NCBI GenBank assembly: GCA_019828545.1
Contig: JACVRA010000128.1
Coordinates: 1-64,000 of the forward strand
DNA from: Paracamarosporium sp. OC-R06-R3
Taxonomy: Eukaryota > Ascomycota > Dothideomycetes > Pleosporales > Didymosphaeriaceae
DNA: 64,000 nucleotides
Reading direction: 5' to 3'
Shown: one piece after another, positions 54,742-64,000 of the stretch
How positions within the stretch are numbered: position 1 is the first letter of the stretch
Layout: each line of letters starts with the position of its first letter
Position numbers and translations under genes: made by a program
The notes under the pieces: model-generated
Told to the model about the DNA's origin: nothing
What the model saw: only the letters and a program-made list of their open reading frames with translations
Database searches by the model: none

Positions 54742-56197
54742 TCAAGCCTTTCGGCACTCAATAATGACCAACATGCCCATGTTCCTCCAAAACTTCACGA
54801 CTTCTAGCCCTGCTTGACGGGCGAGTTCGACATACTGTGACTGTGTGCGCTGTCGCGCATTCAGACATGCCAGCACCTGCAAATCCAATCGGCTTGTATG
54901 AGCATCGCCCCAGTTGGCCAAAAGTGGCTCGGGAGGCATCGTGTCGTCTTGTTCTCGTTCGCCTGCGATGCGGTTATTTCACTTTCGCATTACTCGTGCT
55001 GGGCCCACTCACTGCTTTGACTAGGCACCATACCATTGGAAGTAGGCAAAGTTCTGTACGATGGGAAGACAACGTGCTCGCAGATGAGGAGTTTGGTGGA
55101 GGGCGTCATCCTGGTGGCGCACATGGTAAGGATCTTGACACTCTCGGCATCCGGCCAATCGTGAATAACATGGCGCATGAAGTAGATGTCGGCGTCTTCG
55201 GTTTGAGGCATGAAGAAGTCGTGGACGGCAAATCTCACACGACCATTGGCTATCGCCTCTGGACATTCTTCGTCCCAGATCTATGCACCTGCAATTAGCA
55301 GAAATCTCTATCAGGGACCAGCAGTTACCGAACCTTGTCGAAACTCGGTTTTGTATCCGTGATATCTTGAACGACGAGAGAGAGGTTCTTGAAAGCCGTG
55401 ATGACGGTCATCGTGCCGCCCCCGACGCCTCCGCCGACGTCGACTATCTTTGCACTTCCCTCGCGTGACCAGGGATACACCGAGAGATATTCTTGAGTAT
55501 TGATACTGGTACCGCTCGCAAATGCTACCTTGGTGCGCTTTCCAATCTCGGGCTCCACTTTAGAGATGTATTGGAAGAGCTTCATGTCGGTGTTGTAGGC
55601 AATGTTAAAAGCCGTCTTGTTGGGTGCATCACTATTCTTAAACTCGGGCCGCGTCAGAGCGTCCCACGCCCGCGTGGAGCTCTTGCGAACTAAATCGAGA
55701 CAATGTCCAATGTGTGCTCGTCTACCATCATCGCGTAGTATCATAGAAATGGAGTTGTTAGCGAAAACATTTGGTGAGACTTCGCGGAAAATGTGGCAAT
55801 TGGTGAGGTTGCGTAGATACCGTCCCACCTTGTCTGCCTCTAAGCCTGAAGCAGCTGCAATTTCGTCCACATGCATTTCGTCGACGGAGATGATGTTAGC
55901 AATGTCGGTCTCGGCGCAGACAAGCAAGGATGTGCCGTCATGGAAGCCCATCTTGATGTCGTTCAAGAACGTATACGGGTCCGTGGTTGCCCGCAGCATT
56001 TGCGCTGAGCTCGAAATGGTCTTAAGTGCCTTTCGGACATGGCTATTCGTTGACAAGTGAATGGGATGCAGTTTGAGAGCGTCCAAGGCCAAGGGTGTGT
56101 CGCAGAGCTCACTCTCGTGCTGTTTGAGAATATCAATCGAGGACGAAATGAGGTCGCGTAGCTGCTCCAGGGAGCCCAGCAAGGTCTGATTGGCCAT
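54742..56197 (-). CDS. class I-like SAM-dependent O-methyltransferase (caffeate/sterigmatocystin OMT type)
   Basis: Three exons: 56197-55334, 55280-55034, 54962-54742; 444 codons, 443 aa. An N-terminal dimerisation and winged-helix part (residues 1-200) precedes the Rossmann SAM-binding domain with VDVGGGVGGG (about 253-262). The catalytic base is His328 in RHVIHDWPDAES, as in plant-type and fungal polyketide O-methyltransferases. These methylate phenolic hydroxyls on secondary metabolites in the cytosol. It heads a three-gene run with an MFS and a P450. Exon 2 uses donor 55333 (GTTCGG), the only one that keeps the frame into IWDEECPE. Confidence 0.88.
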
Positions 56198-56860
56198 TGG
56201 TCGAAGAGGTGAATTTGACTACAAAAGGAAAGTTTGAGGGTTCGGCGCAATGAATACCGTTGACAGAATCTGAATGGGAAATTAAGTGGTCAAAATTACG
56301 CAGTCGTACAAACAACCCCAACAATAAAACCAAAATCGAGGACTGAATAGATTGTAGCCAGCTGAAGGGTCTGCTGAACTCCCAGCTGAGCGTATACTCA
56401 CCATGCAGATCTGCCATACTGTGGTTGCCTGACAGTACCTTGGCGGTGAGAAAACTCCCTGCGATCCTGTGCATTGTCGGTATTTTTCTTTTTCGGTAAT
56501 GTGATCGTAAGAGGCCTGAAAGTAGGGTGAACCGTTATATGCAAATGGCACCCAGAAGGGGAAAGTGTAAGTCAGACCGCGGACATTCCATGGAACTCGA
56601 ACGGTGTGTCCGCGGCAAGATCTCCATCATGCTTCACCGCCGAGCACTGGCACGTCCGAGAGATGAGCTTCTCTCGATACAACCAAGTGCCGAAGTGCGA
56701 CATTCGACGCTTTCGGTCCTGAGTGAGGTGTATGACCCCTGTACCCACGCCAGCTGCGCACTTTAAAGCCCTTAGTAGTATTTCTTAGAACGCCCTTCTT
56801 CCTCCGCCGCCTACTACCCTCTAGTCTTGCAAACCTCAGAACTCTAGCTCGTGAATAACC
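56198..56860. promoter_or_regulatory. divergent promoter, O-methyltransferase / MFS 3
   Basis: 663 bp between the two starts. No gene. It presumably carries both promoters; no site recognised with confidence. Confidence 0.4.
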
Positions 56861-58366
56861 ATGTCAGCCAACTCCGGCTTCAACGACAAGGACGAAGAGT
56901 CACCCGTCGTCGCCAGCAACGTGCCGTCTCACGAACCGCCTAACGGAGGTGTTAGAGCCTGGCTCTGCGTTGGCGCCGGCTTCCTTGGTCAATTTTGTTC
57001 GTTCGGATTCCTGAATGCGTGAGCAATTGCCCCATGCGCATGCGGACTCATATTGACAACCGACTGATCTCACACGGTGTAGATGCGGCATCTTCCAGGA
57101 ATTCTACGAAACGGAGTTGCTGAGCTCGTATTCGTCGTCGGCGATCACCTGGATTATCACAGTCCAGATCTTCCTGATGTTCGCCATTGGCCCAATCATT
57201 GCGTTATTCAATGATGTCTTCGGTCCAAGACTTGTAGTCATGGTGGCTGCACTCGTCGCGTTGCTTGGTCTATTCATGCTTAGCCTAGCGAAGGAGTACT
57301 ACCAGGTCATTCTGGCTCAGGGCATCTGCTACGGGATTGGTGCTGCGGGGCTGTTCATGCCAGGCCTTGTTGCGACTGGGCAGTGGTTTACCACCCGACG
57401 AGGTCTCGCGAATGGAATCGTTGCCAGCGGCAGCAGCATTGGTGGTGTGATCTTTCCCATCATGGTGAGCCGCCTCATCAAGTCCAAAGGATTTCCGGGT
57501 GCAGTACGGTATACCGGGCTTTTCATTGGTCTCCTACTCATCATCGCCGTTGCTTGTATGAGTGCTCCATTTCCACCACAAGGACGCAAAGCCAGAGTCA
57601 AGACCGATAGTCCCTTCAAGAACGTTTCCTGGTTGACGTTCACCTTCGGGTGTTTCTTCTTAGTGTAAGGCTATCTGCCCATACCCACCTTAGCATACGG
57701 CTAACGTGTCCGAAAGATGGGGCCTCTTCGCACCATTCAACTACATGCCTCTGGCGGCACTGAAAGGCGGCATGTCGGAGAGACTCGCACCATATACAAT
57801 TACGATTGCAAAGTGAGGTCTTCCACTCCACATACCGAAGCATTCTCTGACTCAGTGCAGTGCCGGTTCATTTCCAGGGCGTATTATTCCCGGACGCATT
57901 GCGGATAAAGTGGGAGCGATGAACACCATGTTAGTCGTCGGAACCCTGTCCGGAGTATCCATGCTGGTGTTCTGGCTCCCAGTGAACAGTAATCCTAGCA
58001 ATGCCGCTTTCCTCGCCTTCAGCGCGCTCTATGGCGTTCTGAGTGGGGGATTTGTCAGTCTCATGACACCATGCATTGTAACGCTCGCGGATGGGGATAC
58101 TGCGAGACTCGGCCCTCAGCTTGGCAGTTTTCTCATGGTAATTGCTGTCGCGTAAGCCTTTCCACACGGTCCAAGTGGTCTTTATCACGTGCTAACAACT
58201 TCGCTCTAGATCACTTACCGGTCTTCCCATACAGGGAGCACTCAAGGACAAGTACGGTGACTTCCAAAATCTGATAATCTTCTCTGGTGTTGTTATGACC
58301 GTGGGCGGTGTGATCGTCGCGATTGCGCGGATTCACAAAGGAGGATTCAAATTGGTCAAGGTGTAG
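56861..58366 (+). CDS. MFS transporter 3 (monocarboxylate-porter type)
   Basis: Five exons: 56861-57018, 57083-57664, 57717-57812, 57861-58151, 58210-58366; 428 codons, 427 aa. A short acidic N-terminus and then NGGVRAWLCVGAGF, the typical first helix of fungal monocarboxylate-porter-like carriers (DG/NGG-x-x-AW). It has twelve hydrophobic segments; GQWFTTRRGLANGI and ASGSSIGGVIFP are characteristic of helices 4-5 in this family, and PGRIADKVGAM of loop 8-9. It probably exports or imports an organic acid or small metabolite made or modified by the neighbouring O-methyltransferase and P450. All exon phases agree. Confidence 0.9.
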
Positions 58367-59465
58367 ACTAAAATCACTATGCAACTTAAGACTAGAACAT
58401 GCGATAATGGAACTTTGTCGAACTTCCTTTGATGGTTCGACTCTATTTGGAGAATGCTCGAGCCATCACCAGTGCTATTGAACACATCAGAATTTCTGAC
58501 GTCGAGTATATGTACAGACAAACTTTTTCTCCCTCTGATACTAGTGTTACAAGGGGTCGGTACGTAACGAACTAGATGCGGGTGAGGGCTAGCGGCTTCC
58601 GTAGCTTACGGTATTATGTAGTAGTTAAGAAATCGTTGTCACGGATCCCAGGCACATGTCAAACACAGACTAGCGTCTCACTAAGCATCTTGGCAGCCCC
58701 TACCTCATAGAGCATGCCTAACCCTAGAGCAACTACGCCTCATAGAAGTACTTCACCATTTAGGTAGGTACAAGATTCCATCTTATCTTTTTCCTGATCA
58801 GATCACGTAACTTCACATTGAGGTACCCCTTGTACTTGTATGGCCTGCAAACACCCATCTCCTGCTCTAAATTCTCGCTGACCTACAACACACTGCCTCG
58901 AAACTTAAGATGGCCTTGGCCGCTTAGGGCACCCCTGTCCGCGAGGCATGAGCGGCGCTCGGATAGATGAGTAACGCCAAGCAGTGAGCTGCCGATATTC
59001 TGTACTGAGGTAGGATTACAGTGCACGCCGCAACAATGGCATGCTTCCTACTCCACTCTTCCTTCAGCCATTGACAGGGGCCGCACGGGCGTAGGCTTCC
59101 TTTCGTACAATATTAGCTTCCAATGAGCATCGATCACGCCTTCCGTGTAGATGCGCAAGACCCACTCTCTCTAATTCTAACGGAGTACTCTTTACTTTGA
59201 TCACACCGCTTCCCAAGGCAACCGAACCTACAACGAACGGTACTCAGATTACGTTGGATGCTGAGGCTCCAAGGTTTTAGACTACCGTCAAAAGCTGCCG
59301 ACTACATCATATTACTCGAACTAATGTATTTAGGCATGCTCCGATGATGGATCTGCATAATTGCGCAAAAGACGCCAATGTACGGCGCTTCGTATTGCGT
59401 TGTGTTGTTGCTTGTCCTCTTCCTCTAAATCTAGTACACTATCTCTTTACTTTCGGCGCTCTAGA
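58367..59465. other. intergenic before P450 gene
   Basis: 1.1 kb, no gene. The P450 promoter should lie at its right end; no clear TATA box. A single TAACCCTA near 58722 is not a telomeric array. Confidence 0.4.
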
Positions 59466-61212
59466 ATGGCGTCCATCAATTACCTCTATACTCTTGTCGT
59501 GATATTACTCTGCGTTGCCGCATGGGTGCTCTATGACAAATCCCATGTGCTGTTGTCTTCCATCTTGAACGTATGTGAAATTTTTTCACATGCCCTTCTC
59601 ATGGCTCACATCACATAGGTCTATCTCCATTGGCGCTATCCTATTCGCGACGTCTCGGGGCGCAAGTCAATTCCATCCACGCGATATCAATTTCCTAATG
59701 GCAATGGCGATGTCGATAAGTTCGTCCACGGGCCAGCCAGGAGTGAGCAGTGGCACCGCGAGCTAGGCTCTACCTATAGAATCTGGAACGGTATGAAGCC
59801 AGAAGTGTACGAGCCTCCCCTTTTGTAGAGGTTTTGAGACTCATGGATGCCAGGGTGGTGAGCGAGGCTTCTGATATCCAGACCATCTTCAAAGACTCGG
59901 ACCAACACGCTAAAGCTACCAACATGGGCTCCGGGTTCTTGCTTGGCGAGCTCCTGGGTATGTGCGTTGGCCTGCTTAATGGCACTGCTTGGCGTACGAT
60001 GCGTAAGAAGAACGATCGCGTTTTTGCCCACTCTACGTCCATGACGTTGGTGCCAACCATGTTGTCTATGACCGAGACACACCTTGACGAGTTCTGTTCT
60101 TCTACCCTCAAGAACACGCAGGCGATTGATCCGGTCGCAGACCTTCTCTTGCTGCCGTTCTACATGATAGCTGCATCCTTCTACGGGGACATGGATCGAG
60201 AGCAAGTCGCATGGCTGAAAAGGTGGACCCCACATAGGGAGAAGTTGTTCGCTTATGCCCTTGGAGGAGGACTGTCCAGGTTCAGCATTTCAAAGTACTT
60301 GCCCACAGACGCTAATAAGAGTCTAAAGGAATGGCTCACGGCTTGGGAAGCGTTCAATGCAGAAGCATACCAAGAGTCGAAGGCGAAAGGTGAACATACA
60401 TTGCTAGTACAGCTGTGGGAAGATGCAGAACAGGGTGTGATATCGAGAAAACAGGTATGCGATTTGTCTTCGCGATAGGATGGTTCATTAACCTCGGTTC
60501 CTACAGGTCCTTCAGACCATCGATGAGTCCTTGTACGCCAATCTCGATGTCGGCATCGGAATCGTAAGCTGGAATCTTGTCTTTCTTGCCTGCTACCCGG
60601 ACGTACAAGCACAATTGCTTGCTGAGATTCGTACCGAAATTGCAAGCGTAGGATGGGAAAGATACGTTCAACGTAGCGATACTTTCCTCGAGGCGTGCAC
60701 GTCCGAGTCCCTGCGCCTTCGACCTATTGCTGGTAAGACCGACTCAGTGCGTACTTTCGACGTCAAAGACTTACTTTACCCAGCATTTGCAGTGCCTCAA
60801 AGCGCACCAACCGATCGTGTGGCAGGCGGTTATGTGATCCCGGCAGGCGTACGTGTCGATACCAACAGCTGTTCAAGCACCTGCTTACCAATCTCAGACT
60901 AACGTGACGGTTGACGCTTATACCCTCAATCAGTGCAATCCCTTCTGGGGCACCGATCCACTCTCCTATCGCCCTTCGCGTTGGACCAATCTCAAGCCCT
61001 CGCAGACACGGTACAATCTCTGGCGATTTGGCTTCGGCCCCCGACAGTGCATGGGCAAACACATGGCTTTACCGATGGTTCGCACCATTGTAGCCAAGAT
61101 CATAGACAGATTTGAGTTGGGTCTGGATGGAGGTTATGCAGAGGTGATGAAGAGCTCTAGAGGCCTAGGAACCCATCCGAACGTGAAGCTCAGGTGTTTA
61201 CAACGCGAATGA
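59466..61212 (+). CDS. cytochrome P450 monooxygenase
   Basis: Six exons: 59466-59570, 59619-59806, 59854-60454, 60507-60732, 60784-60848, 60898-61212; 500 codons, 499 aa. An N-terminal membrane anchor (YLYTLVVILLCVAAWVL) puts it on the endoplasmic reticulum. The ExxR motif is Glu365-Arg368 (ESLR). The haem-binding loop is FGFGPRQCMG with Cys446 as iron ligand. The I-helix reads NLDVGIGIVSW, where many P450s have an acid-Thr pair for proton delivery; here Thr is absent. It hydroxylates or couples an unknown metabolite. Forms a small tailoring run with the O-methyltransferase and MFS 3. Donor 59807 and acceptor 59853 restore the conserved MKPEVVV junction. Confidence 0.9.
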
Positions 61213-61828
61213 AGATTTGGGCCCGTGTGTGTAGGCATAGAGATAGGTAAAAATGTTGAGGTGACGGGCCAGTTTCGACTAGCCGGGTGTCAGGGTTTTC
61301 GCGTCGTACATAGCTACCTCCGCTCGAAACATACTGTCAACTGTTCCGTTGATCGTCATTTACGCAGCAACAGAACTTGATATGGAAATGGGCATGTGCT
61401 TTGGTCTCCCCTTGGGCTCTAGCGAATGTACCCGCGTAAGGCAGTAGGATCGTGGAAATGTGTTTCGGCTATCTCTTCTTCTGTTCGGTCTGAGATTGTA
61501 CATAAATGAATACGTCCACTCTCAAGATTCCTGTCTAGATGAGCCTACGCGTAGTAAAGGGGTACCCCAGGTACACTCACCGACTTGGACAAATATGCTG
61601 GATCCTGGAATCGACAAGTGTTGCGATAAAACGCGTTTCTAATCGTAATATACGTAAATTGCCATGATTGGGTAAATTTGTTTTGACAGAGAGATATGTA
61701 AGAGTCGTTCACCACGTGAGGATGCGGATTGGCCAACACACATGGTATCCAAACCTATCTTGAAACGGAAATCTTGCACGTGATGATTATCCTCCTTGGA
61801 AAAAAATCGTGATGGAAGCCCGGTTTAC
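61213..61828. other. intergenic, tail-to-tail
   Basis: 616 bp between the converging P450 and PX-associated genes. No gene seen. Confidence 0.5.
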
Positions 61829-64000
61829 TCAGTCACCCATGATCTCCAAACCCCGACAAACACCAACCCATCCCATCTCCATGCCCTGCCATACCTCTTT
61901 TACCTTGTCTTCCTCTAGTCCATCTCTCTTTCTTTCGCGTCTTTCCATCGCGTCGCCAGTTCCATCTGCCATGTTCAACCCCTGATTACGATCTCTACTG
62001 CTCAGCCTCTTGTGCGTGACATGGTTGAGGACGGTAGACGTCTTAAGCCCTTTGCCGTCCAGCTCTCCCTTCACTTCCCATCCACGCCGCACGGGGCCGT
62101 GTAAAGTGGCGGGCGTAATGTAGGAGCTGTCAAGGAGGGAGTGCCAGCGCGAGAGGTACATCCCTGGACCGTGCGTGCTGCCTTTGCCACCCCTTTGTTT
62201 CGACGGCGATGTTATGCCGTGTGTGGACATAATGGTCTCTAATCTTGAATGGGAGGCTTTCTTCAATGACTGGAGGTGGTTCTCATGCTGGTCGAGCAGC
62301 TTCTTAAGTTCCTCCTGTTTCTCGGTCGATAAAGTGGCGAAAAGCGATTGGAGGGGTAATGTCATGTTCCCGGCACCGTGAGCAGTGTTCTCTTCAGAAG
62401 AGTTGTCGACACGGAATTCAGTGAGGACGGCTTGCGCATATTCCCGATATTTGTTTGCTAGGTCTGGTGCGTTCTTGCAGATTTGATGCAAAAACCTGTG
62501 GGAAGAAGGCATGTGCTTTCTTAGTAACTGAACGTAGTCTTCGACAGTAGGTATGTGCATTCCGCTTGCATTGTCATTAATGCTAGCTGGTTCGTTCGGG
62601 CCGGGCGAGCCTGCGCGACTGCTCGGTCTGCTACCTGTTCCAGAGGGTTTCTTGGGCTTTGAAACTTTGATGAGGTCTGAAAGAAATACTTCTGCATCAT
62701 AGACTGTGCCAGAAAGGTCGACAGCATTATGTACAGCGCGGATGACGGGGTCGAATGCCGCAACAAGGTCTTTCATAGCAGAGGTCAAGACGTCGGGTTG
62801 AAGTTTGCAGAGGATCTTGGTGAGTTCTTCGCGATCGCGGATAGAGAGGTAGTTGCTATAGTATTCCATGGCTACAGTATGTTGGTGTTCGCTGAGAGAT
62901 GTGGGGTCCACGGGTGGATCTGATGTCTCGAGGATAACGCCAACGATAGACTTCGATTCTTGTAGCGATATGTTGCGTGCTGCATCATGTCTGTCTTTCG
63001 AAGCGAACACGTATGCCTTTATCGCTTTAAACACCTCCTTCTTAGGGGCATCCCTGCAGCTTTCGAGTTTCTGGGCGCGCTTTTGGAACTCTGATGTGTC
63101 CCATGCCATGACTGTAGACATGATTTGTTGCATCAAATTCATGCCGTCATTCGTATTGTTAGTGAGGCCTATCCAGTTGGTGACGGCGGTTACAGAAAGC
63201 TTTGCGAGAACCAGCCGAACCATGCCGTTTATCATTGTTGCCGCGTTTCCCACGCGCAGTGTCTGCCTCACAACCATGTATGGAATGAGTCTGTGTACAT
63301 TCTCGAGGAGTCGTAAGAGATACTGGCCGTCGGGTGACATGATGAAGACGTGATGGAGAAACGATGCCAGGCTACATAGATTAGCATACCGTATCAATAA
63401 GAAGGAGAAGACTTACTTTAATAGGATGTACTCATGCGCCGCCTGCACTAGACTTGAGTGCTGCTCCAGTTTGTCCGACTGAGCGACCTTCTCAAACAGC
63501 TCATCCAACAAGTCACCATATATTAGTTCCCTCATCCCGTCATCCCACGCTTGTAACACGTCTTGTGGCTTGTTCGTATCATACTTTTGCTCGCCCTTCT
63601 CTTTCCGCTTCCCTACCGGGTATCCGCCCAGCATGCCCCTCGCCACATATTCCAGCAAGCTGCTTATAGCCGTGGCCAGCGCTTTCCTCGCACCTATAGC
63701 TCCCTTGTCATAGCTCTCAGAGAGCTCCGCCTCGCCCAGTTTCTTGACCAGCACCCGTACTTTGTCCTGCCAAAAGTCCAGTCCGATATTGTTCAAGCCC
63801 GGTAGCCGCAGTGCAAACTTATTCAGCATGTTCTGCAGCAAGGGCGACGTCGTCTGGACGCCATCCGCCTTGCGGAAGGGGAACCCATATTGTTCGATAG
63901 CGTTTGGGTACTTGAAGGCTTCGATTTCGGAGTAGAGCTGGTGGTGGATCAGGATGTCGAAGAGAGCGTGTGTCTGCGCGGCGGTGAGGGATGGGTTCGA
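61829..64000 (-). CDS. PX-associated (DUF3818-type) protein, 5' end missing
   Basis: Two exons in the window: 64000-63417 (continuing beyond the edge) and 63371-61829; 708 residues visible. The N-terminal visible part (ALFDILIHHQLYSEIEAFKY) and the long helical middle match the PX-associated domains of fungal phosphoinositide-binding sorting proteins; the PX domain itself may lie in the missing or middle part and is not seen. A Ser/Gly/Pro-rich linker lies before HIPTVEDYVQLLRKHMPSS, followed by a coiled-coil-like segment (EKQEELKKLLDQHENHLQSL). A basic C-terminus ends near RGLEIMGD. It probably acts in membrane trafficking as a housekeeping gene unrelated to the clusters. Confidence 0.75.

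Noticed and set aside
58715..58730. Telomere-like TAACCCTA
   Set aside because: Single unit with no array, so no sign of a chromosome end.
59801..59826. A 26-nt intron in the P450 gene (donor after codon GAA)
   Set aside because: Too short to splice; donor 59807 with acceptor 59853 gives 47 nt and restores the conserved motif.

Overview
The window is nuclear DNA of a filamentous ascomycete, most likely a dothideomycete (Pleosporales-like; this rank is inference from gene style only). Support: protein genes are broken by many 44-60 nt GT-AG introns, there are fungal Zn2Cys6 regulators and a fungal PX-associated (DUF3818-type) protein, a starch-active AA13 LPMO, and a Fot1/pogo-type transposon relic. 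There are no operons, ribosome binding sites or CRISPR arrays. Gene models below were built by hand: for all multi-exon models except one the exon phases sum to a whole number of codons.

Layout. 1-0.8 kb: left-truncated, nonsense-bearing pogo-type transposase. 1.2-3.4 kb: orphan single-exon gene. 4.6-36.5 kb: a long run of catabolic genes: FAD aromatic monooxygenase, hydroxyquinol-type intradiol dioxygenase, maleylacetate reductase, an AhpD/CMD-like protein, a cupin, two MFS transporters, a Zn2Cys6 regulator, a phytanoyl-CoA-dioxygenase-like oxygenase, an ALDH-like protein with no catalytic Cys, a small orphan, a LigB-type extradiol dioxygenase, a C2H2+Zn2Cys6 regulator, three S15/CocE-like hydrolases and an AIF/FSP1-like oxidoreductase. 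37.3-41.8 kb: a divergent starch-degrading pair (AA13 LPMO and GH13 alpha-amylase, both with a CBM20). 42.4-44.5 kb: a fungal regulator without a recognisable DNA-binding domain. 45.5-47.5 kb: membrane-anchored orphan. 47.5-54.7 kb: gene-poor, with simple repeats and two orphans. 54.7-61.2 kb: O-methyltransferase, monocarboxylate-type MFS and cytochrome P450. 61.8-64 kb: 3' part of the PX-associated gene, cut by the window edge.

How the genes may work together. The monooxygenase, intradiol dioxygenase and maleylacetate reductase are the three enzyme types of the fungal hydroxyquinol (3-oxoadipate) route: hydroxybenzoate or salicylate-like acid, then hydroxyquinol, then maleylacetate, then 3-oxoadipate. 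Three S15 hydrolases beside them suggest that the natural substrate is an ester or amide that must first be cleaved. A second ring-opening enzyme of the unrelated extradiol class sits 20 kb away in the same run. I regard this 32 kb assemblage as the most interesting system in the window; its substrate cannot be read from sequence. Several members have altered catalytic positions (ALDH-like Cys to Pro; the third S15 protein His to Tyr plus an exon-frame mismatch), so the locus may be partly decaying or re-purposed.
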